From positions 58,625-122,624 of the forward strand of contig NZ_UWFA01000305.1 in the NCBI RefSeq assembly GCF_900601905.1: DNA of 64,000 bases. The letters are read 5' to 3'. Numbering within the stretch: position 1 is the first letter of the stretch; every line of letters starts with the position of its first letter. The notes beneath the pieces were generated by a model. That model was not told the DNA's origin and made no database searches. It saw only the letters and a program-made list of their open reading frames with translations. Positions 37,854-47,331 of the stretch are shown in pieces. Source of the DNA: Pseudomonas viridiflava. GTDB lineage: Bacteria > Pseudomonadota > Gammaproteobacteria > Pseudomonadales > Pseudomonadaceae. A program made the translations under genes and the position numbers.

Positions 37854-37880
37854 ATTGGCCTGCAAGGATCAATGCGAAAC

Positions 37881-37975
37881 CTGTGGGAGCGAATACATTC
37901 GCGAAAGGGCCGGTATAAACGATGCATATCCTTCGCTTGGAACACCGCATTCGCGAATGAATTCGCTCCCACAGG
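37881..37975. repeat. REPIN (GGGAGCGAATNCATTCGCGAA type)
   Basis: Inverted pair TGTGGGAGCGAATACATTCG… / …CGAATGAATTCGCTCCCACA. The whole unit, spacer included, is nearly identical to the one at 53783 (about six differences). Confidence 0.85.
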
Positions 37976-37994
37976 GGTCACGTCATTCTGTTAT

Positions 37995-39053
37995 CTACTG
38001 AATCTCCTCCGGCTTGACGATCACCCAGTTCTTGTCCGCCGTCACTGGCAAGCCTTCTTTGGCCTGGGCTTCGGCGTTGCTTTTCATCATGCCGTTCAAC
38101 TGGGTCATGTATTTGTCTTTGCGGTTGATCCACAAATGCACGCCACCTTTGCTGACGTCAACGCCGTGGAACAGCATGTAGCCATCACTGGTCGGGGTAT
38201 CGCCTGCCACCAGCACCGGTTTTTTCCATTGGTCGATGTAAGTCAGGATCGCTGCCTGCTTGCCGGCCATCCAGGTCGCGGGGGTCCACAGGTAAGGGGT
38301 CAGCTCCAGGCCAAGGTTGGCCTTCTCGTCATATTTGCCTGCGGTGATCTGCTTGCGCGCAGTGGTCAACTCCCCGGTTTTCGGGTCCTTGAGCAGCATG
38401 GTCACGCCAATCACGTTCTGCGGTTTCACGTTGTAGCCATACTTGGGATCAGCCGCGACCATGCGCACCAGCTCTTCGGAGGCGGCGGTCATCACATAGA
38501 CCTCAATGCCGTTTTCCATCAGCTTGTTGAACAGTTCTTTCTGGCCGGTGAAGATGCGCGGCGGCTCGACGTCAAGCTTCTTGACCACATCGCCATCGAA
38601 GTACGTGGCCGGGACGGGTTTGCCCGACGCCATCAGCTCATCGACGTAACCCTTGAGTTCCTTGAGGGTGAACCCGGAAAAGACTTGCGCGACCCACGGG
38701 TAGCAGACCATGTCGTCCAGCTCACACAGGCGATAGTAGTAACTGAACAGACTTTCCTTGTGCTCAGCCGTGTCTTTGAAGGGCATCAGCTTCAACGAAG
38801 GGTCGAGTTTTTCGCGAGTGATCAGGCCTTTGTTTTCCATGTACGGCAGCAGCGACTCTTCGAGATCGAAGCGATAGCTGGTGTTGTCCATGTCAAAAAC
38901 CGCGTAATTTCCCTTGTTGGCGTTGGCAGCGATCATGGCGTCAAGCGCCTTGGCGGCAGGCTCAGGCCAGTGTTTCAACTCGGTGGCCGCATTGGCCTGA
39001 CCGACGAGGCCAAGGCACAGTGCAGCGGCAAGCAATCCCGACGCGAACTTCAT
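37995..39053 (-). CDS. pchP: Phosphorylcholine phosphatase, periplasmic
   Basis: 352 residues. Signal peptide 'MKFASGLLAAALCLGLVGQANA'. HAD motif I is 'YAVFDMDNTSYRFD' (nucleophile Asp in DMDNT), motif II 'EVYVMTAASEELV' (Thr/Ser), later Lys and acidic motif 'KPVLVAGDTPTSDGYM'. It matches P. aeruginosa PchP in length and motifs; that enzyme releases choline and phosphate from phosphorylcholine in the periplasm and is induced through GbdR by choline and betaine. It fits the quaternary-amine theme of the window (cdh genes, betT). Confidence 0.85.
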   Translation of the reverse strand: MKFASGLLAAALCLGLVGQANAATELKHWPEPAAKALDAMIAANANKGNYAVFDMDNTSYRFDLEESLLPYMENKGLITREKLDPSLKLMPFKDTAEHKESLFSYYYRLCELDDMVCYPWVAQVFSGFTLKELKGYVDELMASGKPVPATYFDGDVVKKLDVEPPRIFTGQKELFNKLMENGIEVYVMTAASEELVRMVAADPKYGYNVKPQNVIGVTMLLKDPKTGELTTARKQITAGKYDEKANLGLELTPYLWTPATWMAGKQAAILTYIDQWKKPVLVAGDTPTSDGYMLFHGVDVSKGGVHLWINRKDKYMTQLNGMMKSNAEAQAKEGLPVTADKNWVIVKPEEIQ

Positions 39054-39372
39054 AAGGGTGTCCCTCCGAAAACAAGAGGTCCGACCGTAACAAATTGTTG
39101 TGACTAATTGGGGATATCAGCGACTGCGCACGTCCTGAGGGCGTCATGTCGGGAACGATTCGCGACAAGGTTCGCCGATTGCGACATTTTTGTGACCAAC
39201 TGTGGCGCACGCAACCCCGTGGGAACGACCGGGGTGGCGATCCACCTTGCTCGCGAAGAGGCCATCACATCCGACAGCTATTTGTCTCCTGGACTACAGC
39301 CTTCGCAAGCAAGCTTGCTTCCACAGGTCTGAGGCGCACTCAAATCCGTGTGGAATCCATTCGCGAAAGGGC
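39054..39372. other. Intergenic stretch with degraded REPIN
   Basis: 319 bp. 39230–39327 holds degenerate inverted REP pieces (CCACCTTGCTCGCGAAGAGG and CTTCGCAAGCAAGCTTGCTT). The remainder contains the pchP promoter region upstream of 39053. No gene seen. Confidence 0.55.
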
Positions 39373-39885
39373 TCAACGGCGCTGCCAAACCTCAAAGGTA
39401 TAAGCTGGCTTGTCATCCACAGCAGGATATTTATCTTCAGAAATTAGTAACCACTCGGCCTGATCAAACTCCGGAAACCACGCATCACCCTCAGGGCTCA
39501 ACGCAACTCGGGTCAGGTACAAACGATCAGCCTGAGCCAGCCCCTGCGCATACAACTGTGCGCCGCCGATCAGCATCACTTCGGATACGCCCTGCGCGTG
39601 TGCCCACTCCTGGGCGCGTGCGACAGCCGATTCCAGGGAGGTGAAGACCTCGGCCCCCTCCAGCTGCAGATCCGTCTGACGGGTCACCACCAGATTCAGG
39701 CGCCCCGGCAGTGGCCGCCCGAGAGAATCCCAGGTTTTTCGGCCCATGATGATCGGCTTGCCAAGGGTGGTGGCCTTGAAATACTTGAAATCCCCCGGCA
39801 GGTGCCAGGGCATGGAATTGTCGACGCCGATCACCCGGTTTTCACCCAGGGCGGCAATCAGGCTCAGCGCAAGTTGTGTTTTCAT
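39373..39885 (-). CDS. folA: Dihydrofolate reductase
   Basis: 170 residues: 'SLIAALGENRVIGVDNSMPWHLPGDFKYFKATTLGKPIIMGRKTWDSLGRPLPGRLNLVVTR' contains the substrate Asp region (WHLPGD), the GRKTW motif and the NADPH loop; 'MLIGGAQLYAQGLAQADRLYLTRV' completes the fold. It reduces dihydrofolate to tetrahydrofolate. This is the chromosomal housekeeping type in its normal Pseudomonas neighbourhood, not a plasmid dfr. Confidence 0.96.
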   Translation of the reverse strand: MKTQLALSLIAALGENRVIGVDNSMPWHLPGDFKYFKATTLGKPIIMGRKTWDSLGRPLPGRLNLVVTRQTDLQLEGAEVFTSLESAVARAQEWAHAQGVSEVMLIGGAQLYAQGLAQADRLYLTRVALSPEGDAWFPEFDQAEWLLISEDKYPAVDDKPAYTFEVWQRR

Positions 39886-39991
39886 GGCGGCGAGAATAAC
39901 AGTGCCGGGACTGAATTCGTACCGGCCTTGTTGCTCGAATAGAGGATGCAGAGGTTATGCTCCCCCACCGATTCACTCATCGAGACACTGT

Positions 39992-41371
39992 GTGACTGCG
40001 CTGACACCCCTCGACACCCTTTGGCTAACCGAAGCTGTGCGCCTGCGCGAAGAGCAGGCCGGCCCGCTGGACGACCTCGAAGCCAACCGCCGGGCACGTG
40101 CCGAGGGTGGCGGCTTGGCGAGCCGTATTCAACAGCGCGCCGCGTGGCTGGCTGAGCGCGACGGTATGCTGGCGGCCTTGCGCCATTGGAAACAAGGCGC
40201 GCGCCTGGCATTGATCGCCCTGGCGATTTTTTCCGTGGTCAGCGGAGCCGGGCTGGCGTTTGCCGCACTGGGCGATGGTCAGACACCGGTCAACGTGTTC
40301 TGGGCGTTGGGCAGCCTGCTGGGGCTGAATCTGATCCTGCTGATCAGTTGGGCATTGAGCTTCAGCGTCTCCGGGCAGAGCGCTGCGAGCCTTGGACGCA
40401 CCTGGTTGTGGCTCAGCGAAAAACTGGCCCGCGACGCCCAGGCCGCGCAAATCGCCCCTGCGCTATTGGTGTTGTTGCAGCGCCAACGTTTGAATCGCTG
40501 GGCATTGGGTGCGCTGATCCACAGCCTCTGGCTGCTGGCGTTGGTCAGTGCCCTGGTGCTGTTACTGATGCTGATGGCCACCCGTCGTTACGGCTTTGTC
40601 TGGGAAACCACGATTCTGGGCAGCGACACCTTTGTCAGCCTGACCCAGACCTTGGGGACGCTACCTGCGCTGATGGGTTTCAGTGTGCCAAGCGAAGCGA
40701 TGATCCGGGCCAGCGGCGACAGCGCACTGCTGATCGAAAGCGGCCGTCAGGCCTGGGCCGCCTGGCTGGTCGGTGTGCTGTTGATCTATGGCATCGTGCC
40801 GCGCCTGCTGCTCGCGCTGCTTTGCCTGTGGCGCTGGCGCAGTGGTCGCGACGCGTTGCGCCTGGATTTGAACCTGCCCGGCTACAGCCAGCTACGTGAA
40901 CGCCTGATGCCGAGCAGCGAACGATTGGGCGTCAGCGATGCTGCGCCCGAGCAACTGCATCACCTGCCCGCCCACTCGGGAGCCCTCGACAGCAATGGCG
41001 CAGTGCTGGTGGCGATCGAACTGGATGAAGAACAGCCCTGGCCGCCGCATTTGCCGCCGACCGTCATCGACGCGGGCATCCTCGACAGCCGCGAATCCCG
41101 CCTCAAACTGCTGGACCAATTGACTCGCTTCCCGCCTGCCCGGCTGCTGATCGCCTGTGATCCACGACGCTCACCGGACCGTGGCAGCCTGGCCCTGATC
41201 GCCGAGCTGATGCGTTGTGCGGGCGCGACTCGTGTCTGGTTACTGCCTGCGCCAGCCAGTCAACGCCTGGACGCGGCGCGCGTCAGCGACTGGCATAGGG
41301 CGCTGCAGCAGCTCGAAGTGCCACACAGCGAACAACCGCCACTGACCTGGCTGGAGAGCGGCGATGAGTGA
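39992..41371 (+). CDS. DUF2868 membrane protein, partner of the following GTPase
   Basis: 459 residues from the GTG at 39992 ('VTALTPLDTLWLTEAVRLREEQAGPLDDLEANRRARAEGGGLASRIQQRAAWLAERDGML'). Longer starts run into sequence antisense to folA. Four to five hydrophobic segments follow ('LALIALAIFSVVSGAGLAFAAL', 'VFWALGSLLGLNLILLISWAL', 'ALIHSLWLLALVSALVLLLMLM', 'AWLVGVLLIYGIVPRLLLALLCL'), with a cytosolic C-terminal domain. It overlaps the GTPase gene by 8 bp, so the pair is translationally coupled and probably forms one complex. Function unknown. Confidence 0.8.
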   Translation: MTALTPLDTLWLTEAVRLREEQAGPLDDLEANRRARAEGGGLASRIQQRAAWLAERDGMLAALRHWKQGARLALIALAIFSVVSGAGLAFAALGDGQTPVNVFWALGSLLGLNLILLISWALSFSVSGQSAASLGRTWLWLSEKLARDAQAAQIAPALLVLLQRQRLNRWALGALIHSLWLLALVSALVLLLMLMATRRYGFVWETTILGSDTFVSLTQTLGTLPALMGFSVPSEAMIRASGDSALLIESGRQAWAAWLVGVLLIYGIVPRLLLALLCLWRWRSGRDALRLDLNLPGYSQLRERLMPSSERLGVSDAAPEQLHHLPAHSGALDSNGAVLVAIELDEEQPWPPHLPPTVIDAGILDSRESRLKLLDQLTRFPPARLLIACDPRRSPDRGSLALIAELMRCAGATRVWLLPAPASQRLDAARVSDWHRALQQLEVPHSEQPPLTWLESGDE

Positions 41372-42773
41372 TTCGCAGAACGTGCACGCGCTGAAACTGG
41401 CGGTGGTCGGCCACACCAATGTCGGCAAGACCTCGCTGCTGCGCACCCTGACCCGGGATGTTGGGTTCGGTGAGGTGTCCCATCGTCCGAGCACGACCCG
41501 ACACGTCGAGGGTGCGCGGCTCTCGGTGGATGGCCAGGCGCTGCTTGAGTTGTACGACACGCCCGGCCTGGAGGACGCCATTGCGCTGCTGGACTTTCTC
41601 GAACGCCTGGATCGCCCCGGCGAGCGGCTGGACGGTCCGGCGCGGCTGGCACGTTTTCTGGAAGGCAGCGAGGCACGGCAACGCTTCGAACAGGAAGCCA
41701 AGGTCATGCGCCAGTTGCTCGCCTCGGATGCCGGGCTCTACGTGATCGACGCCCGGGAGCCGGTGCTCGCCAAATACCGGGACGAGCTTTCGATACTCGC
41801 CAGTTGCGGCAAACCACTGCTGCCGGTGCTGAATTTCGTCAGCAGCGCCGAACATCGCGAACCGGCGTGGCGTGAAGCCCTCGCTCGGCTGGGGCTGCAT
41901 GCGCTGGTGCGGTTTGACAGCGTCGCACCGCCGGAAGATGGCGAGCGGCGACTGTATGAAAGCCTTGCACTGCTGCTGGAAAATTCCCGAGATCAACTGG
42001 AGCGGCTGATCCTTGATCAGGAAGCCCAACGGCACATCCGCCTACAAAGTGCCGCCCGCTTGATTGCCCAGCTATTGATCGATTGCGCTGCATGCCGCCG
42101 CAGCGTTTCGACCGAAGCTGCGCAAGAGCAGCAGGCCATTGATGAGTTGCGCAAAGCGGTGCGCCAACGCGAGCAACGCTGCGTTGAAGAGCTGCTCAAG
42201 CTGTATGCGTTTCGCGCGCAAGATGCCGCCGCCAGCGACTTGCCGTTGCTGGATGGGCGTTGGGGTGACGATCTGTTCAACCCGGAAACCTTAAAGCTGC
42301 TGGGCGTGCGGGTCGGCGGCGGGATTGCCGCTGGCGCGGCGGCGGGCGCAGGTGTTGATCTGCTGGTGGGTGGAATTACCCTCGGCGCGGCCGCGCTGGT
42401 CGGGGCGATTGCCGGTGGCGCGCTGCAAACGGCGCGCAGTTACGGCGGGCGGCTGATCGGCAAACTCAAAGGCCAGCGCGAGCTGACGGTCGATGATGCC
42501 GTGCTGCGCCTGCTGGCCTTGCGCCAACGGCATTTGCTGCAAGCCCTTGGCGCACGTGGTCATGCCGCGATTGAAAGCATTCAGCTGACCACGCCTCAGG
42601 ATAAAACCTGGCGCGAAGGCAGATTGCCCGAAGCCCTGCACAAGGCCCGCGCCCACCCGCAATGGTCGTCGCTCAATCCGGGGGCGAAGCTGAACCAGCC
42701 TGAAAGGCAGGAGCAGATTGAAGGCCTCACGCAAATCTTGTTGGAGCGAGGCTTGCCCGCGAATCGGGATTGA
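41364..42773 (+). CDS. DUF3482 GTPase with C-terminal glycine-rich membrane-like region
   Basis: 469 residues. G1 is 'VVGHTNVGKTSLLRTL'; G3 is 'LYDTPGLED'; an Era/EngA-like GTPase fold fills residues ~8–190. The C-terminal half (DUF3482) has a glycine/alanine hydrophobic patch ('VRVGGGIAAGAAAGAGVDLLVGGITLGAAALVGAIAGGAL') that could insert into membrane. Its first codon overlaps the DUF2868 gene. The last ten residues ('LERGLPANRD') are encoded by a REP sequence that starts at 42740, so the natural C-terminus has been replaced or extended. Physiological role unknown. Confidence 0.82.
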   Translation: MSDSQNVHALKLAVVGHTNVGKTSLLRTLTRDVGFGEVSHRPSTTRHVEGARLSVDGQALLELYDTPGLEDAIALLDFLERLDRPGERLDGPARLARFLEGSEARQRFEQEAKVMRQLLASDAGLYVIDAREPVLAKYRDELSILASCGKPLLPVLNFVSSAEHREPAWREALARLGLHALVRFDSVAPPEDGERRLYESLALLLENSRDQLERLILDQEAQRHIRLQSAARLIAQLLIDCAACRRSVSTEAAQEQQAIDELRKAVRQREQRCVEELLKLYAFRAQDAAASDLPLLDGRWGDDLFNPETLKLLGVRVGGGIAAGAAAGAGVDLLVGGITLGAAALVGAIAGGALQTARSYGGRLIGKLKGQRELTVDDAVLRLLALRQRHLLQALGARGHAAIESIQLTTPQDKTWREGRLPEALHKARAHPQWSSLNPGAKLNQPERQEQIEGLTQILLERGLPANRD

Positions 42774-42827
42774 ATGTCACCTATCGTCGCTAGAAATGAC
42801 GCCTCCGCGGGCAAGCCTCGCTCCAAC
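42740..42827. repeat. REPIN overlapping the 3' end of the GTPase gene
   Basis: GTTGGAGCGAGGCTTGCCCG… / …CGGGCAAGCCTCGCTCCAAC; the left unit lies inside the coding frame that ends at 42773. Confidence 0.88.
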
Positions 42828-42926
42828 GGAATTGCCGCCGACAGTCGCCTCGGCAATTTTTGATTACGCGATTCCCACGGACACCGGTATCATCGCGCGC
42901 CCGATACACCCGGAACCGTATTCCCC

Positions 42927-43382
42927 ATGAAACCGACCTTGATCGCCGCCGCAGAACTCGACCGTATCGATACCTGGGCCAAATACTCCAGCCATATGTG
43001 CGGGGGCTGTATTTCCAGCTGCTGCACGCTGCCTGTTGAAGTGAAGATCAAGGATCTGATCCGCATCGGCATCGTCGATGACTTCGAGCGCGGCGAGCCG
43101 GCCAAGAACATCGCCAAGCGCTTGCAGAAAGAAGGCATCGTCGAGCGCTATAACCAGAAGTCCGAGATCTTCACCCTGCAGCGCATGAGCAACAACGATT
43201 GCCTGTATCTGGATCGCAAGAGCCGGATGTGCACCATCTACGACAAACGCCCGGATACGTGTCGTAACCACCCCAAGATCGGCCCACGCCCAGGCTACTG
43301 CGCCTACAAGCCCAAAGACGTGGTGCGCCAGGCCAGCGGTACGCTGAAGAACAACACCAGCGTGCCGTTTCCGAAGTTTTAA
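42927..43382 (+). CDS. YkgJ-family cysteine-cluster protein
   Basis: 151 residues with conserved Cys sets 'MCGGCISSCCTLPVEV', 'NDCLYLDRKSRMCTIYDKRPDTCRNHP' and 'GYCAYKP', the pattern of the YkgJ/zinc-or-iron–sulfur putative cluster family. It is cytoplasmic and basic. The metal and function are not established; similar proteins have been suggested to act in Fe–S chemistry. A REPIN and a bidirectional terminator lie downstream. Confidence 0.85.
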   Translation: MKPTLIAAAELDRIDTWAKYSSHMCGGCISSCCTLPVEVKIKDLIRIGIVDDFERGEPAKNIAKRLQKEGIVERYNQKSEIFTLQRMSNNDCLYLDRKSRMCTIYDKRPDTCRNHPKIGPRPGYCAYKPKDVVRQASGTLKNNTSVPFPKF

Positions 43383-43399
43383 GAGTACGCCCTCTCCCC

Positions 43400-43490
43400 G
43401 TGGGAGCGAGCTTGCTCGCGAAGACAATTAACTGAACGCTGAAAAATGCACAGGATGCTCCGGCCCCTTCGCAAGCAAGCTTGCTCCCAC
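43400..43490. repeat. REPIN
   Basis: GTGGGAGCGAGCTTGCTCGC… / …GCAAGCAAGCTTGCTCCCAC, between two convergent genes. Confidence 0.82.
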
Positions 43491-43518
43491 AAAAATCAGC
43501 ACCGCATTCCACACAAAC

Positions 43519-43559
43519 AAAAACGCCCCCGATCTTGCGATCGGGGGCGTTTTGTTTTT
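43519..43559. terminator. Bidirectional terminator (ykgJ-like gene / typA)
   Basis: Long stem ACGCCCCCGATC TTGC GATCGGGGGCGT flanked by A's on the left and T's on the right, serving both convergent genes. Confidence 0.88.
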
Positions 43560-43577
43560 AGCCGATTGACTGATTAA

Positions 43578-45398
43578 TCAGTTGCCCGACTTCTTGGCAG
43601 CGCGAGTACGCTCGCTTTCGCCAAGGATTTTCTTACGCAGGCGAATCGACTTTGGCGTCACTTCGCACAATTCGTCTTCTTGAACGAATTCCAGCGCTTG
43701 TTCCAGGGTGTAACGGATAGGCGGAACCAGAGCGATGGTTTCGTCTTTACCGGAAGCACGCATGTTGTCGAGCTTCTTGCCCTTGGTTGGGTTTACACCC
43801 AGGTCGTTGTCGCGGCTGTTGATGCCGACGATCTGACCTTCGTACACGTCTTCACCGTGGCCCAGGAACAGCTTGCCACGCGCCTGCAGAGTTTCCAGGG
43901 AGTAGGTCAGCGCCTTGCCGGTCGCAACCGAAACCAGAACGCCGTTCTGACGGCCAGACATGTCGCCCGACTTCATCACGTCGTAACGGTCGAAGATCGA
44001 GGTCAGGATGCCAGCGCCCGAAGTCAGAGTCAGGAACTCGTTACGGAAACCGATCAAGCCACGAGCCGGGATGTTGTACTCAAGGCGAACACGGCCTTTG
44101 CCATCCGGAACCATGTTGGTCAGGTCGCCCTTACGGATACCGATCTGTTCCATGATCGAGCCTTGCGACTCTTCCGGCAGGTCGATGGTGACGTTTTCGT
44201 ACGGTTCGTGCTTGACGCCATCAACCATACGGATGATCACTTCCGGACGACCAACGCCCATTTCGAAGCCTTCGCGACGCATGGTTTCGATCAGTACCGA
44301 GAGGTGCAGCTCACCACGGCCGGAAACCTTGAACTTGTCAGCGGTGTCGCCTTCTTCAACGCGCAGGGCAACGTTGAACAGCAGCTCTTTGTCCAGACGT
44401 TCCTTGATGTTACGGCTGGTCACGAACTTGCCTTCTTTACCGCAGAAAGGCGAGTCGTTTACCTGGAACGTCATGGAAACGGTAGGTTCGTCAACGGTCA
44501 GCGGCTTCATCGCTTCGACGTTCAGTGGGTCGCACAGAGTGTCGGAGATGAACAGCTGGTCGAAGCCGCTGATGCAGACGATGTCGCCGGCAGCTGCTTC
44601 TTCAACGTCGATACGGTGCAGACCGTGGTGACCCATCAGCTTCAGGATGCGGCCGTTGCGGCGCTTGCCGTCAACGTCGATCGCAACAACCTGAGTGTTC
44701 GGCTTGACCTTGCCGCGAGCGATACGGCCAACGCCGATGACGCCCAGGAAGCTGTTGTAGTCCAGTGCCGAGATTTGCATCTGGAACGGACCGTCACGGT
44801 CAACCTGTGGAGCAGGAACGTGGTCGACAATCGCCTGGTACAGCGGGGTCATGTCTTCGGCCATTTCAGCGTGGTCCAGACCGGCAATACCGTTCAGGGC
44901 CGAGGCGTAGACGACTTTGAAGTCCAGCTGCTCTTCGGTGGCACCCAGGTTGTCGAACAGGTCGAAGATCTGGTCCAGAACCCAGTCCGGACGCGCGCCT
45001 GGACGGTCAACCTTGTTGATGACCACGATTGGACGCAGGCCGGCTTCGAAAGCCTTCTTGGTCACGAAACGGGTTTGCGGCATAGGGCCGTCTTGAGCGT
45101 CGACCAGCAGCAGCACGGAGTCAACCATCGACATTACGCGCTCAACTTCACCGCCGAAGTCGGCGTGGCCCGGGGTGTCCACGATGTTGATGTGGTAGCC
45201 GTTCCAGTTGATGGCGGTGTTTTTCGCCAGAATGGTAATACCGCGCTCTTTCTCCTGGTCGTTGGAGTCCATCACGCGCTCGTCGTTGAGCTCGCCGCGT
45301 TCCAGAGTGCCGGATTGACGCAAGAGTTTGTCTACCAGGGTGGTTTTACCATGGTCAACGTGAGCAATGATGGCGATGTTGCGTAGATTTTCGATCAC
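43578..45398 (-). CDS. typA: GTP-binding translational regulator TypA/BipA
   Basis: 606 residues. G1 '[21 protein letters not shown]', G2 'RGITI', G3 '[12 protein letters not shown]', G4 '[12 protein letters not shown]', followed by domains II, III, V and the BipA-specific C-terminal domain. It is a ribosome-associated elongation-factor-like GTPase involved in stress, low-temperature growth and ribosome assembly. Complete, normal length. In P. aeruginosa the typA-thiI-glnA order is the same. Confidence 0.97.
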   Translation of the reverse strand: MIENLRNIAIIAHVDHGKTTLVDKLLRQSGTLERGELNDERVMDSNDQEKERGITILAKNTAINWNGYHINIVDTPGHADFGGEVERVMSMVDSVLLLVDAQDGPMPQTRFVTKKAFEAGLRPIVVINKVDRPGARPDWVLDQIFDLFDNLGATEEQLDFKVVYASALNGIAGLDHAEMAEDMTPLYQAIVDHVPAPQVDRDGPFQMQISALDYNSFLGVIGVGRIARGKVKPNTQVVAIDVDGKRRNGRILKLMGHHGLHRIDVEEAAAGDIVCISGFDQLFISDTLCDPLNVEAMKPLTVDEPTVSMTFQVNDSPFCGKEGKFVTSRNIKERLDKELLFNVALRVEEGDTADKFKVSGRGELHLSVLIETMRREGFEMGVGRPEVIIRMVDGVKHEPYENVTIDLPEESQGSIMEQIGIRKGDLTNMVPDGKGRVRLEYNIPARGLIGFRNEFLTLTSGAGILTSIFDRYDVMKSGDMSGRQNGVLVSVATGKALTYSLETLQARGKLFLGHGEDVYEGQIVGINSRDNDLGVNPTKGKKLDNMRASGKDETIALVPPIRYTLEQALEFVQEDELCEVTPKSIRLRKKILGESERTRAAKKSGN

Positions 45399-45543
45399 TT
45401 GTGTATCTCGATCAGAGGATTCGGTCAGCTGAATACTTCTAGTCAGCTATTTATAACGTCAGAGTCGGCTAAAAGCCGTTACGGCTAGACGACTGGCGTC
45501 GGGGGGCCGGTGACGCAAGCCACAGGCAAACAGCCCCGGGCAC

Positions 45544-46998
45544 TTAGCTCGGTCTATAAACGCGCACATTGGCATACCCCTCACTGAGCAAATGGTGAGC
45601 ATGCAGGCGACTCATGACGCCTTTGTCGCAATACAACAGGTACTGGCGCGTGTTATCCAGTTCCTTGAAGCGGCTGTTCAATGCATAGAACGGCAACGCC
45701 TGTACTTCAATGCCAGGCAGCACCAGCGGGTGGTCTTCCTGGGCATCCGGATGACGGATGTCCACGATGACCTGCCCGGCCAAGGCCTGACTGACTTCTT
45801 CTATCTCGACGCTGCGGCTCAGATCGTCGATGACCCGATCGATCGAAACCAGCTTGGCGTTTTCGAGCGCTCGCTCGAGAACGGCCATGTCGAATTGCTG
45901 CTCTTCGTACTCAACGCGGTTGCGCTTGGCGTTGGTTTTCGGGTTGATCGAAATCACCCCGCAATACTCAGGCATGTGTTTGGCGAAATCGGCAGTACCA
46001 ATTTCAACCGCCTGATCGACAATGTCCTGCTTGTGGCTGGTAATCAGCGGACGCAAAACCAGTTTGTCGGTCGCGCTGTCAATCAGCGACAGGTTGGGCA
46101 GCGTCTGGCTGGCCACCTGGGAAATCGCCTCGCCGGTCACCAGCACATCGATTTCAAGACGGTCAGCGATAGAGGATGCAGCGCGCAACATCATACGCTT
46201 CAAAACTACACCCATATGACTGTTATCGACTTTCTGCAGAATTTCTCCGAGAACTTCCTCGAAAGGCACGCTGACAAACAGCACTCGCTGCGAGCTGCCG
46301 TACTTTTTCCAGATGAAATGCGCGACTTCCATCACGCCCAGTTCATGAGCCCGGCCACCCAGATTGAAGAAGCAGAAATGCGCCATAAGCCCGCGGCGCA
46401 TGACCTGATAGGCCGCGACCGTCGAATCGAAACCGCCGGACATCAACACCAGGGTCTGTTCAAGGGCGCCCAGCGGGTAGCCGCCGATGCTGTTGTGCTG
46501 GCTGTGAATCACAAACAACCGTTTGTCGCGAATTTCCATCCGCACCACGATTTGCGGCTTTTTCAGTTCAATACCGGCCGCGCCGCACTGCTGACGCAAC
46601 TGACTGCCGACGTATTTTTCGACGTCCATTGAGCTGAACGTGTGCTTGCCTGCCCGTTTGCAGCGCACCGAAAACATCTTGCCCGGCAGCAGATCGGCGT
46701 AATGCAGCTTGCACTTGGCGACGATGTCATCCATGTCGCCCAACGGGTATTCGGCCACTTGCAGGAAATTGGAGATGCCCGGCATGCAGCTCAGGCGGTC
46801 GGTCATTTCCTGCAGGATCTTCGGATCGGTCAGCCGGGTCTGCACCTCGAGGTTGTCCCACACGCCGTCCACCACCAGCGCCGGGTCCAGATCGCGGAGC
46901 ACGGTACGGATGTTCTTGCCCAGCTGACGGATGAATTGCTTGCGCACCGGCGGGCTTTTGATAGTGATCTCGGGGAAGACTTTTACGATTAGTTTCAT
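45544..46998 (-). CDS. thiI: tRNA sulfurtransferase ThiI with rhodanese domain
   Basis: 484 residues from the ATG at 46998 ('[37 protein letters not shown]'). A ferredoxin-like plus THUMP domain (~1–165) comes first, then the PP-loop '[20 protein letters not shown]' and a C-terminal rhodanese domain with '[18 protein letters not shown]' (catalytic Cys). It makes 4-thiouridine in tRNA and supplies sulfur for the thiamine thiazole. The rhodanese extension marks the proteobacterial long form. Confidence 0.95.
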   Translation of the reverse strand: MKLIVKVFPEITIKSPPVRKQFIRQLGKNIRTVLRDLDPALVVDGVWDNLEVQTRLTDPKILQEMTDRLSCMPGISNFLQVAEYPLGDMDDIVAKCKLHYADLLPGKMFSVRCKRAGKHTFSSMDVEKYVGSQLRQQCGAAGIELKKPQIVVRMEIRDKRLFVIHSQHNSIGGYPLGALEQTLVLMSGGFDSTVAAYQVMRRGLMAHFCFFNLGGRAHELGVMEVAHFIWKKYGSSQRVLFVSVPFEEVLGEILQKVDNSHMGVVLKRMMLRAASSIADRLEIDVLVTGEAISQVASQTLPNLSLIDSATDKLVLRPLITSHKQDIVDQAVEIGTADFAKHMPEYCGVISINPKTNAKRNRVEYEEQQFDMAVLERALENAKLVSIDRVIDDLSRSVEIEEVSQALAGQVIVDIRHPDAQEDHPLVLPGIEVQALPFYALNSRFKELDNTRQYLLYCDKGVMSRLHAHHLLSEGYANVRVYRPS

Positions 46999-47094
46999 GA
47001 AAACAGCGCGCGAGGTGCCAGCCGAAAAAGAGGGGGCGGGATTATAGCGGAAATTGTTCAAGGTTTAACCAGTTATCGTGCAACCAATCATCGA

Positions 47095-47112
47095 CGCACC
47101 AAAAAAGGTCTC
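47095..47112 (+). promoter_or_regulatory. NtrC-binding-site-like element upstream of glnA
   Basis: GCACC, six A's, GGT matches the NtrC dyad GCACC-N6-GGTGC except at the last two bases. Further half-sites (GCGCACC at ~47113 and GGTGCAG at ~47137) follow. It lies about 105 bp upstream of the sigma-54 promoter, the right distance for an enhancer. Confidence 0.65.
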
Positions 47113-47214
47113 GCGCACCACGGTAAGCCTCATTACGGTGCAGCCGATATTTTAAATCTGGCTTTAATGCCCTGTTTTGCCAACGTTTGAGGCAGAAAAC
47201 CCATCTCGGGGCAC

Positions 47215-47230
47215 TGGCATGCAATTTGCT
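47215..47230 (+). promoter_or_regulatory. glnAp2: Sigma-54 promoter of glnA
   Basis: TGGCATGCAATTTGCT matches the -24/-12 consensus TGGCACG-N4-TTGCW at all but one specified position. It lies ~100 bp before the glnA start codon. Confidence 0.82.
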
Positions 47231-47331
47231 CCCTTGTGAGGCAGGTTGCCATGGCAGAGTATTCGCGCCGGCATCACCCAAATTCTAAGGGCCTAAACCA
47301 TAAATCGGCCCGAAGCCACCCGGAGGACACC

